Positions 1-6,234 of a stretch of 12,784 nucleotides of DNA are shown one piece after another (positions within the stretch are counted from its first letter, which is position 1; the number at the start of each line of letters is the position of its first letter). Origin of the DNA: Bacteroidota bacterium (GTDB taxonomy: Bacteria; Bacteroidota; Bacteroidia; Bacteroidales; Bacteroidaceae). Below the pieces are notes generated by a model. It made no database searches. It saw only the letters and a list, made by a program, of their open reading frames with translations, and had not been told where the DNA came from. A program made the position numbers and the translations under genes. Where the stretch lies: contig JAEXAJ010000077.1 of assembly GCA_023458215.1 (NCBI GenBank), positions 1 to 12,784 of the forward strand, written 5' to 3'.

Positions 1-7
1 TATTTTC

Positions 8-16
8 TATACTTGC
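8..16 (+). promoter_or_regulatory. Probable malQ promoter -7 element
   Basis: The sequence TATACTTGC matches the Bacteroidales -7 consensus TAnnTTTGC at all but one position. Its -33 partner would lie before the window. A transcript would begin roughly 7-10 bases downstream, near base 22-26, giving a 5' leader of about 25 nt if translation starts at the ATG at 51. The element also argues against the upstream in-frame TTG at 24 as the start codon. Confidence 0.5.
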
Positions 17-50
17 ATAATCATTGCAGCTATTTCTAAATCTAATATAT

Positions 51-2744
51 ATGATACTACTATTTAATATTGAGTACCGCACCAGTTGGGGCGAAGAAGT
101 CAGGGTATCGGGCTCCATTCCCGAACTCGGCAACAATCAGTCAGATAAAGCCACTCCGCTGCATACCGTAGACGGAATCCATTGGACAGCAGAAGTGGCT
201 ATTCAAACTCCGGAGAACGGGAGCATTCATTACAGCTACCACATCTATCGCGACGGAAAATCCATACGTACAGAATGGAACAGTTTTCCACGCACCCTGT
301 ATGTAGCAGATAATCCTAAAAAGACTTATCGCATAGAAGATTGCTGGAAGAATCTGCCCGAGCAACAGTATTTCTACACCTCAGCTTTCACGGAATCATT
401 ACTGGCACACCGCGAACGCAGTGCTGCTCCTAAGAGTTACAAGAAGGGCTTATCTATAAAGGCATATGCACCTTGCATCGACAGCGACCATAGCCTTGCT
501 ATATGTGGAAATCAAAAAGCATTGGGCGATTGGAACCCCGACAAAGCTATCCTGATGAGCGATGCCGATTTTCCCGAATGGCAAATAGAATTGGATGCCG
601 CCAAAATAAACTACCCGCTGGAATATAAATTCGTTCTTTATAATAAGAAAGAAAAGCGCATCGTAGCATGGGAGAATAATCCCAACCGCTATATGGCAGA
701 TCCGGAGTTAGGTTCAAACGAAACACTGGTCATAGGCGACCGTTATGTTTATTTCAACCTTCCCGGCTGGAAAGGAGCCGGCGTGGCAGTCCCCATATTC
801 TCCTTACGTTCTGAAAAGAGCTTTGGTGTAGGCGACTTTGGCGACCTGAAACGTTTGATAGACTGGGCAACCGCCACACATCAAAAAGCGGTTCAGATTC
901 TTCCCGTCAACGACACTACCATGACGCATACATGGACGGATTCTTATCCTTACAACAGCATCTCCATCTATGCTTTCCACCCGATGTACACCGATTTGAA
1001 ACAGTTGGGTACTTTGAAGGATAAAAGCCTGATGGCAGATTTCAATAAGCGTCAGAAAGAACTAAACGCTCTGCCTACCGTAGATTACGAGGCCGTCAAC
1101 CAAGCCAAATGGGAATACTTCCATCTTATCTTTAAACAAGAAGGAGAAAAAGTATTAGCGTCGGACGCCTTCCGCGATTTCTTCGAGGCAAACCAAGAGT
1201 GGCTGCAACCATACGCCGTTTTCAGCTATCTACGTGATGTCTACAAGACTCCTAACTTCCGTGAATGGCCTAAATACACCACTTATAACGCCCAAGAAAT
1301 AGAAAAGCTTTGTCACCCCGACTCTGCCGACTATCCACATATCGCTATTTACTATTATATCCAGTTCAACCTACACCTGCAACTGCTTGCCGCCACCGAA
1401 CATGCACGCGCCAAGGGTGTGGTACTGAAAGGTGATATCCCTATCGGTATCAGTCGCAACAGCGTAGAGGCATGGAAAGAGCCGCATTACTTCAACCTGA
1501 ACGGACAAGCCGGTGCACCGCCCGATGACTTCTCCGTAAACGGTCAGAACTGGGGTTTCCCCACCTACAACTGGGATGTAATGGAGAAAGACGGTTATGC
1601 CTGGTGGATGAAACGTTTCCGCAAAATGTCCGAATACTTCGACGCCTATCGCATCGACCACATTCTCGGCTTCTTCCGTATATGGGAAATACCGATGCAT
1701 GCGGTGCATGGTTTGCTGGGACAATTCGTACCCGCCCTGCCCATGACGTGCGAAGAGATAGAAAGCTACGGACTGGCATTTCGTGAAGACTTCTTCCTGA
1801 AACCTTATATACATGAGTATTTCCTCGGACAAATCTTCGGCCCGCATACCGATTCTGTGAAACAAACATTCATAGAGCCTACCGATACATGGGAGATTTA
1901 CCGCATGCGTCCGGAGTTTGACACTCAACGCAAAGTAGAAGCTTACTTTGCCGGAAAAACAGACGAAGACAGTATCTGGATTCGCGACGGATTGTATGCC
2001 CTCATCAGCAATGTATTGTTCGTACCCGACCGCCATGATGCCAATAAATATCATCCACGCATCGGTGTGCAACACGATTACATCTACCGTGCGCTGAACG
2101 ATTGGGAAAAAGCCGCTTTCAACCGTCTGTACGACCAATATTACTATCATCGCCACAATGACTTCTGGGGTCAGCAAGCCATGAAGAAGTTGCCTCAACT
2201 GACACAATCCACGCGCATGCTGGTATGTGGTGAAGACCTGGGCATGATACCCGATTGCGTAGCATGGGTGATGAACGACTTACGTATCCTCTCACTGGAA
2301 ATACAACGCATGCCCAAAGATCCGACACAAGAGTTCGGACATCCTGACTGGTATCCGTACCGTTCTGTTTGTACCATCTCTACCCACGATATGTCTACCT
2401 TGCGTGGCTGGTGGGAAGAAGACTTCCAGCAGACACAGCGATATTTCAATGCAGTACTCGGGCATTACGGTGCCGCACCTGCCGTAGCTACTCCGGAAAT
2501 CTGCGAAGAGATAGTGCGCAAACACCTCAGCAGTAACTCCATGCTTTGCATTCTATCTTTGCAAGATTGGTTGGCGATAGATGGCAAATGGCGTAATCCG
2601 AATGTACAGGAAGAGCGAATCAATATCCCGGCCAACCCCCGACATTATTGGCGTTGGCGCATGCATCTCACACTGGAACAGTTGATGAAAGCAGAAAGCA
2701 TGAACGAAAAAATCAAAGGACTGATTGAGCAAACGGGACGATAA
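51..2744 (+). CDS. malQ: 4-alpha-glucanotransferase (amylomaltase), DPE2-like GH77 with two N-terminal CBM20 domains
   Basis: Cytoplasmic disproportionating enzyme that moves alpha-1,4-glucosyl units from maltose or maltodextrins to acceptor glucans, feeding starch and glycogen turnover. The protein is 897 aa. Two starch-binding CBM20-like beta domains come first (about residues 8-85 and 134-222), followed by a GH77 (alpha/beta)8 barrel (about 240-885). GH77 catalytic motifs are visible: the nucleophile Asp536 in YRIDH, the acid/base Glu728 in CGEDLG, and the stabilising Asp780 in STHD. The nucleophile and acid/base are about 190 residues apart, against roughly 47 in Thermus amylomaltase, so an insertion of about 145 residues splits the catalytic domain, as in plant DPE2. 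No signal peptide is present. I chose ATG 51 because the in-frame TTG at 24 sits at the expected transcription start, and homology-like sequence begins at FNIEYRT. The gene stands alone between its own promoter and a strong terminator. Confidence 0.95.
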   Translation: MILLFNIEYRTSWGEEVRVSGSIPELGNNQSDKATPLHTVDGIHWTAEVAIQTPENGSIHYSYHIYRDGKSIRTEWNSFPRTLYVADNPKKTYRIEDCWKNLPEQQYFYTSAFTESLLAHRERSAAPKSYKKGLSIKAYAPCIDSDHSLAICGNQKALGDWNPDKAILMSDADFPEWQIELDAAKINYPLEYKFVLYNKKEKRIVAWENNPNRYMADPELGSNETLVIGDRYVYFNLPGWKGAGVAVPIFSLRSEKSFGVGDFGDLKRLIDWATATHQKAVQILPVNDTTMTHTWTDSYPYNSISIYAFHPMYTDLKQLGTLKDKSLMADFNKRQKELNALPTVDYEAVNQAKWEYFHLIFKQEGEKVLASDAFRDFFEANQEWLQPYAVFSYLRDVYKTPNFREWPKYTTYNAQEIEKLCHPDSADYPHIAIYYYIQFNLHLQLLAATEHARAKGVVLKGDIPIGISRNSVEAWKEPHYFNLNGQAGAPPDDFSVNGQNWGFPTYNWDVMEKDGYAWWMKRFRKMSEYFDAYRIDHILGFFRIWEIPMHAVHGLLGQFVPALPMTCEEIESYGLAFREDFFLKPYIHEYFLGQIFGPHTDSVKQTFIEPTDTWEIYRMRPEFDTQRKVEAYFAGKTDEDSIWIRDGLYALISNVLFVPDRHDANKYHPRIGVQHDYIYRALNDWEKAAFNRLYDQYYYHRHNDFWGQQAMKKLPQLTQSTRMLVCGEDLGMIPDCVAWVMNDLRILSLEIQRMPKDPTQEFGHPDWYPYRSVCTISTHDMSTLRGWWEEDFQQTQRYFNAVLGHYGAAPAVATPEICEEIVRKHLSSNSMLCILSLQDWLAIDGKWRNPNVQEERINIPANPRHYWRWRMHLTLEQLMKAESMNEKIKGLIEQTGR

Positions 2745-2771
2745 GCGGAAAAGCTAATAGAATAATGATAG

Positions 2772-2817
2772 AAAGGGAAGCGTACAGATGGATGATACGC
2801 TTCCCTTTGTTTTTCTT
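2772..2817 (+). terminator. Rho-independent terminator of malQ
   Basis: A perfect 13-bp inverted repeat (AAAGGGAAGCGTA at 2772-2784 with TACGCTTCCCTTT at 2796-2808) encloses an 11-nt loop. It is followed by a T-rich tail, TTTTTCTT at 2810-2817. It starts 27 bases after the malQ stop and separates malQ from the folB promoter. Confidence 0.92.
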
Positions 2818-2821
2818 AAAA

Positions 2822-2854
2822 TTTGCCGAATCGGCGAATAATCAGTAAGTTTGC
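2822..2854 (+). promoter_or_regulatory. folB promoter, complete Bacteroidales -33/-7
   Basis: TTTG at 2822-2825 and TAAGTTTGC at 2846-2854 match the Bacteroidales primary sigma consensus (TTTG, 19-21 bp, TAnnTTTG) with 20-bp spacing. This is the best full promoter in the window. The spacer contains an 11-bp palindrome, GCCGAATCGGC at 2825-2835, directly behind the -33 box. Transcription should start near 2860, leaving a leader of under 20 nt before the ATG at 2878. Confidence 0.8.
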
Positions 2855-2877
2855 ATAAAAGAAACATTTTGATAATA

Positions 2878-3249
2878 ATGAGTAGTTACATTCTTCTTGA
2901 CAACCTCCGCATCTTCGCCCACCACGGTGTAGGCGAACAAGAAACCACAGTTGGTAATGAGTTCACCATCAGTCTGCGCCTGAAAGTAGACTTCCGGCAA
3001 GCCATGCAGACAGACGATGTTTCAGAAACCGTCAGTTATGCCGATGTATACGAAGCTGTGATGGCAGAGATGGCTGTCCCCTCCCGATTACTGGAGCATG
3101 TGGGCGGACGAATCATTAACAGATTATTCCACGACTTTTCACGAATCGAGGAGATAGAACTGAAATTAATGAAACGCAATCCGCCTATGGGAGCAGATAT
3201 CAAAGCGGCAGGAATAGAAATTTGTCAGCAACGCTTTTTCTACAAATAG
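2878..3249 (+). CDS. folB: Dihydroneopterin aldolase
   Basis: Folate biosynthesis enzyme that converts 7,8-dihydroneopterin to 6-hydroxymethyl-7,8-dihydropterin and glycolaldehyde. It is a cytoplasmic homo-oligomer. The 123-aa length is normal for FolB. Residues matching the well-studied Staphylococcus enzyme are present: Glu22 after the HHGV turn, Tyr54 in VSYADV, the pterin-anchoring Glu73 in LLEHV, and the catalytic Lys99 in LMKRNPP. The C-terminal motif AAGIEI is also typical. A longer in-frame reading from TTG at 2851 is rejected because that TTG is part of the -7 promoter element, so ATG 2878 is the start. The gene appears monocistronic, with its own promoter just after the malQ terminator and a hairpin-containing repeat region downstream. 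Confidence 0.95.
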   Translation: MSSYILLDNLRIFAHHGVGEQETTVGNEFTISLRLKVDFRQAMQTDDVSETVSYADVYEAVMAEMAVPSRLLEHVGGRIINRLFHDFSRIEEIELKLMKRNPPMGADIKAAGIEICQQRFFYK

Positions 3250-3263
3250 ATATTTATCATATT

Positions 3264-3364
3264 TTGCCAGCACTCCGTCACTTCTTGAATAACAGACTGA
3301 AGATTAACCTTTTGTGCGTGCTGGCAACCGTGCTGGTAGCGTGTTGGCAAATGGTTGCCAGCAC
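3264..3364. repeat. Cluster of five GTGCTGGCAA-type 10-bp repeats in both orientations
   Basis: Forward copies lie at 3318-3327 (GTGCTGGCAA), 3330-3339 (GTGCTGGTAG) and 3341-3350 (GTGTTGGCAA), 11-12 bp apart. Exact inverted copies (TTGCCAGCAC) lie at 3264-3273 and 3355-3364. Because copies face both ways, several alternative hairpins are possible. The cluster follows folB directly and may serve as its 3' end structure. The function is not known to me. Confidence 0.75.
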
Positions 3365-3370
3365 GCTTTT
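3316..3370 (+). terminator. Long-loop hairpin downstream of folB, possible terminator
   Basis: A perfect 13-bp inverted repeat (GCGTGCTGGCAAC at 3316-3328 and GTTGCCAGCACGC at 3354-3366) is followed by TTTT and then a C/T-rich stretch. The 25-nt loop is long for an intrinsic terminator and itself contains two more repeat copies. It begins 66 bases after the folB stop. Termination is plausible but not certain, because the arms are also copies of the local repeat. Confidence 0.5.
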
Positions 3371-3595
3371 CCCATCATTTTCTCATTATTTCTACACTAT
3401 AACTTACTGATTTACAGATCTTAAACAGACTTTACACTACGCTCTGCCAATTGTATCAAAACAACCTTTATTAACAAGCAATTTGGAGCTATTTAGCACT
3501 TCGGCCTTCAAAAGTCCTGCAATTCCACTGTAATGGAATAACTGTTTCACCTACCCAATAATGCCAATCAATCAATTTCACCTAGAAGTATAGCC

Positions 3596-3705
3596 GGTTT
3601 CATCAGTCAGAACCAGGAGTTTCATAGGTTGAAACCAAGAGTTTCAATGGTTGAAACCGAAAGTTTCATACGTTGAAACTGACGGTTTGCATTGTCGAAA
3701 CCAAT
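3596..3705. repeat. Five-copy 22-bp tandem array of alternating GTTTCA / TGAAAC half-sites
   Basis: Units begin at 3596, 3618, 3640, 3662 and 3684, exactly 22 bp apart. Each carries GTTTCA, 5 bp, TGAAAC, 5 bp, so half-sites in alternating orientation recur every 11 bp. The middle three units are perfect for both half-sites, for example GTTTCATAGGTTGAAAC at 3619-3635. The outer units are degenerate (CAGAAC at 3608, GTTTGC at 3685, CGAAAC at 3696). A decayed unit in the same phase begins at 3574 (ATTTCA at 3575). Each unit can form a small hairpin, and adjacent units can pair with one another. Confidence 0.85.
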
Positions 3706-3865
3706 GCATTAAATAGCATGAATCAATTATTTATCCTATACAACATCCAAATTAAAACTGTATATTACCATGTATGATTATCGTCTTTTCTGACGAGCAT
3801 GATGTGTTGCAGATAAGATTCTAAAAACAAACTTTTGTGTAGAGCGTGGAAGTTATATCATTTAC

Positions 3866-3951
3866 TTAACGTAAGTTCGATAAATTATTCTTCATACAGA
3901 GAGAAAATCGTCGAACTCACGTTAAATAATAATTCATCGAACTGACGTTAA
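3866..3951. repeat. Three copies of a 16-bp element upstream of the TPR regulator gene
   Basis: Copies are ATCGAACTTACGTTAA on the minus strand at 3866-3881, GTCGAACTCACGTTAA on + at 3910-3925, and ATCGAACTGACGTTAA on + at 3936-3951. The two direct copies are 26 bp apart. The first and second can pair as an imperfect hairpin with a 28-nt loop. The third ends 10 bp before the -7 element and so occupies the -33 region, where no TTG box is seen. This placement fits a regulator-binding site, although a dispersed intergenic repeat is also possible. Confidence 0.75.
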
Positions 3952-3961
3952 ATATTTTAGT

Positions 3962-3970
3962 TAACTTTGC
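3962..3970 (+). promoter_or_regulatory. Promoter -7 element of the TPR regulator gene
   Basis: TAACTTTGC matches the Bacteroidales -7 consensus exactly. No TTG/TTTG is found 19-21 bp upstream. That position is filled by the third copy of the 16-bp element. Transcription would start near 3976, downstream of the in-frame ATG at 3972, which favours translation from ATG 4002. Confidence 0.65.
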
Positions 3971-4001
3971 AATGAAAAACAACCGACGAGAAAAGTATTT
4001 T

Positions 4002-5690
4002 ATGATTAAGAACTATACTATATTGTTTTTATGTATATTTTTATTTTCCGCCTGTTCCTCCAATAAGCAAACAGACACACTATTTATACATATTGACTCC
4101 CTTTTGGAAGAATATCCGGACAGCGCACTCCATCTGCTCAATACTCTGCCTCACCCACAAGAATTATCCCGCAAAGAAAGTGCACGCTATGCTTTGCTAC
4201 TGGCACGTGCAACGGATAAAGCAGAAAAGCCGCTACTCCCTTGCGACTCGCTCCTGAATATCGCACTTCATTATTATGACAATAATGAAAAAGAACGTGC
4301 CGTAGCACTATTATATAAAGGAAGGTTGGAAATAGAAATGGACAATACGGAAGAAGCTATCAAAAACTTGCAGGAAGGATTGATGATACTGAACAGTTTT
4401 CCTACAGAAATTGAAACACGCAGAAATACACTCAGTTCATTAGGAAATCTTTATTTCGACGCCAGATATTATGAAGAAGCAATCAATATGTACCGAAAAC
4501 TCTATGATTGCTGCGAAACAGATAAAGATAAATCAATCGCACTGAATGGAATCAGTGCGTACTATTGTATGATAAACAAAGAAGATTCAGCAATAATAAT
4601 ACAACACAAAGCATTAGAACGTGCACTTTTATCAAAAGATTCTATACAAATAGCTGCTTCTTTATTAGGACTAAGTCTTAATCTCAATGATTTTCACAAA
4701 ACCGATTCAGCAATATATTATGCACGAAAAGCACTCATTTATGTACCACACAAAGAGCCTAAAGGCAGGTATTATAACAATTTAGCAGGCCTATTAGTTG
4801 AAACGGAAACAGATAGAGACAGTATAATATTTTACATCAATAAAAGCGTAGAAGACTCGCATTTTATGGGAAAATTTACAGCTTTGCTAAGTTTGAGCGA
4901 GCTAGAAACAGAAAAAGGGAACTATAAAACAGCTAATTATTATTTAGAAGAATACATTTCCAAGTTAGATTCTATAATTACTACTGAAAAAGCAACTGAA
5001 GTTCAGAAACTTGTTTATGACTATAAGACTGAAAAACAAATTCGGAAAGAGCAATTCAGAGGACGTCGTCAAATGCGATTCGTCATCACTTGCTTTGTAT
5101 TCAGTTGCCTTATTATCATAATATTCTATCAATGCCGTATAAACAAGAAAAATAGAACCCAACTTTTTTTTCAACAAACATTAAACAAAACCCAAAGTAA
5201 GTTGCACTACCTCCAGCAAAAGATGGAAAAAAACCGCCATATTATTATCTCATTACAAGAAGAGCATGACTATTTGAGGCAAGAAAAAGAAAGTAAAACA
5301 AAAGAAATTGAAGAAAGAGAAAATATTATAGAAAAACTAAAACAAGAAAAGCAAGAGCTAAGAAATTGGTTGTTTACCCAAAGTGATATACATAAGAAAG
5401 TTGATGCACTTTCCAAACAAAAGGGATCTGAGAAAAGGGATTTAAAAGTAATGAATAGCACCGATCAGAAAAAATTAAGAGAAACTATATTCGAAATTTA
5501 TGCCGATTACATTTTGGAGATACAAGAGCAATACCCCAAGCTAGTAGAAGATGATTTGCTTTTCCTTTGCTTAGAAGATGCTAAAATAAACTTGCAAACT
5601 ATTGCTTTTTGCTTCGGATATTGTGATACGCATCCCATAAGTCAACGAAAATATAGAATAAAAGAGAAAACAAACGGAGCGAAGATGTAA
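4002..5690 (+). CDS. Membrane-anchored TPR lipoprotein with C-terminal HTH, putative one-component regulator
   Basis: The 562-aa protein appears to link envelope sensing to DNA binding. In order: a lipoprotein signal peptide with lipobox FSAC (Cys18); a mostly helical TPR-like region (about 25-330) with recognisable repeats around 96-130, 145-172 and 232-247; a hydrophobic membrane helix (about 358-378); a charged coiled coil (about 385-455); and a C-terminal segment (about 487-556). The core of that last segment, EDDLLFLCL through IAFCFGY to SQRKYRIKEK, resembles the HTH tail of many Bacteroidales TPR regulators. The predicted layout is TPRs in the periplasm and HTH in the cytoplasm. However, basic residues flank both sides of the helix, so the positive-inside rule does not settle topology. 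The longer start at 3972 would hide the signal peptide and precede the transcript start. The gene is AT-rich (a sampled line is about 27% GC). Ligand and target genes are unknown. Confidence 0.8.
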   Translation: MIKNYTILFLCIFLFSACSSNKQTDTLFIHIDSLLEEYPDSALHLLNTLPHPQELSRKESARYALLLARATDKAEKPLLPCDSLLNIALHYYDNNEKERAVALLYKGRLEIEMDNTEEAIKNLQEGLMILNSFPTEIETRRNTLSSLGNLYFDARYYEEAINMYRKLYDCCETDKDKSIALNGISAYYCMINKEDSAIIIQHKALERALLSKDSIQIAASLLGLSLNLNDFHKTDSAIYYARKALIYVPHKEPKGRYYNNLAGLLVETETDRDSIIFYINKSVEDSHFMGKFTALLSLSELETEKGNYKTANYYLEEYISKLDSIITTEKATEVQKLVYDYKTEKQIRKEQFRGRRQMRFVITCFVFSCLIIIIFYQCRINKKNRTQLFFQQTLNKTQSKLHYLQQKMEKNRHIIISLQEEHDYLRQEKESKTKEIEERENIIEKLKQEKQELRNWLFTQSDIHKKVDALSKQKGSEKRDLKVMNSTDQKKLRETIFEIYADYILEIQEQYPKLVEDDLLFLCLEDAKINLQTIAFCFGYCDTHPISQRKYRIKEKTNGAKM

Positions 5691-5784
5691 TTTGTGATTA
5701 GCAAAACATATTATCATATAATAATCAATATATTACAATAATAAAGTGTGATAACGAAAACGCTTCTATAATATTTATTTGCCC

Positions 5785-5793
5785 TAACTTTGC
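5785..5793 (+). promoter_or_regulatory. Probable promoter -7 element for the DUF3244-like gene
   Basis: TAACTTTGC, an exact -7 consensus match, sits about 29 bases before the ATG at 5822, giving a leader of about 20 nt. No clear TTG is seen at -33. With no terminator visible after the regulator gene, read-through from upstream is also possible. Confidence 0.55.
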
Positions 5794-5821
5794 CGAGATA
5801 AATCAATAAAACAATTGAAAT

Positions 5822-6193
5822 ATGAAAGCAAAACTTTTATTTATCTTATTATCGATATTGTTCATTTTTCCAATGGAAGGAGCAATTGCACAAAGGAGAA
5901 AATCACATTTACAGTACCATTTTAATAGAAGGGAAAATGTAACCAGAGTTCCCTTAGTATTTGACATGACTATTCAAGAGCAAAATGGTATCTTAAATAT
6001 TCTTTTCCATTCTCCTTTATCTGATGCGGAAATCACCATAACTGACAAAGACGGAAATATTGTAATCAACGAATCTAAATCCCTTATCTATGAAGGCAAA
6101 ACACTCTACATTTATAGCGCAGATAATTATCCCTATAGCATAGAGATTACATCTCCAATTCTTGATTTGACAGGAGAAATTACACTAGAATAA
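5822..6193 (+). CDS. Small secreted DUF3244-like protein
   Basis: The 123-aa precursor begins with a hydrophobic signal peptide ending AIA (residues 21-23), so signal peptidase I cleavage before Gln24 is likely and the mature protein is about 100 aa. The mature part has a pattern I associate with the DUF3244 family of Bacteroidales: a short basic stretch, VPLVFD, then a beta-sandwich-like run with alternating strands, including LSDAEITITDKDGNIV (about 72-87) and a closing strand near the C terminus. No cysteine, catalytic motif or membrane anchor is visible. It lies 131 bp after the regulator gene and 41 bp before the beta-barrel gene, on the same strand, so it is probably co-transcribed with the latter. 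The biochemical function is unknown and the family match is from pattern memory. Confidence 0.75.
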   Translation: MKAKLLFILLSILFIFPMEGAIAQRRKSHLQYHFNRRENVTRVPLVFDMTIQEQNGILNILFHSPLSDAEITITDKDGNIVINESKSLIYEGKTLYIYSADNYPYSIEITSPILDLTGEITLE

Positions 6194-6234
6194 CTTCAAC
6201 TAACTATATTACTAACATCAAAAACTTTGTAATC

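Larger units (their letters stand above)
3250..4001. other. 750-bp non-coding region rich in repeats
   Basis: No credible gene is seen between the folB stop and the next start. In order the region holds: a GTGCTGGCAA repeat cluster with a 13-bp hairpin (3264-3366); an AT-rich stretch with a minor 6-bp dyad, ATTCCA/TGGAAT (3522-3539); a strictly periodic GTTTCA/TGAAAC array (3597-3701); a small hairpin TCGTC/GACGA (3781-3796); three copies of a 16-bp element (3866-3951); and a -7 promoter element (3962-3970). A small RNA cannot be excluded, but I see no specific evidence for one. Confidence 0.8.

Noticed and set aside
24..50. TTG at 24 as the malQ start
   Set aside because: It sits at the predicted transcription start just after the -7 element, and the nine added residues do not look like part of the CBM20 domain. 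ATG 51 is better placed.
1371..2207. A 278-codon open frame on the minus strand inside malQ
   Set aside because: It lies wholly antisense to a gene whose catalytic motifs are intact, shows no recognisable domain, and shares the stretch with other open antisense frames, as expected from codon bias.
3222..3410. A 62-codon frame overlapping the end of folB
   Set aside because: It starts at TTG inside folB, runs through the GTGCTGGCAA repeats and hairpin, and has no protein-like features beyond repeat-derived residues.
3522..3539. Dyad ATTCCA/TGGAAT in the intergenic region
   Set aside because: Arms are only 6 bp in AT-rich DNA, with no nearby promoter or T-tract, so chance is a sufficient explanation.
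3596..3705. CRISPR array
   Set aside because: Repeats are continuous 22-bp units with no unique spacers, and no cas genes are nearby.
3972..4001. ATG at 3972 as the start of the TPR regulator
   Set aside because: It lies only 3 bases after the -7 element, before the expected transcript start, and it would put ten charged residues ahead of an otherwise typical lipoprotein signal peptide.
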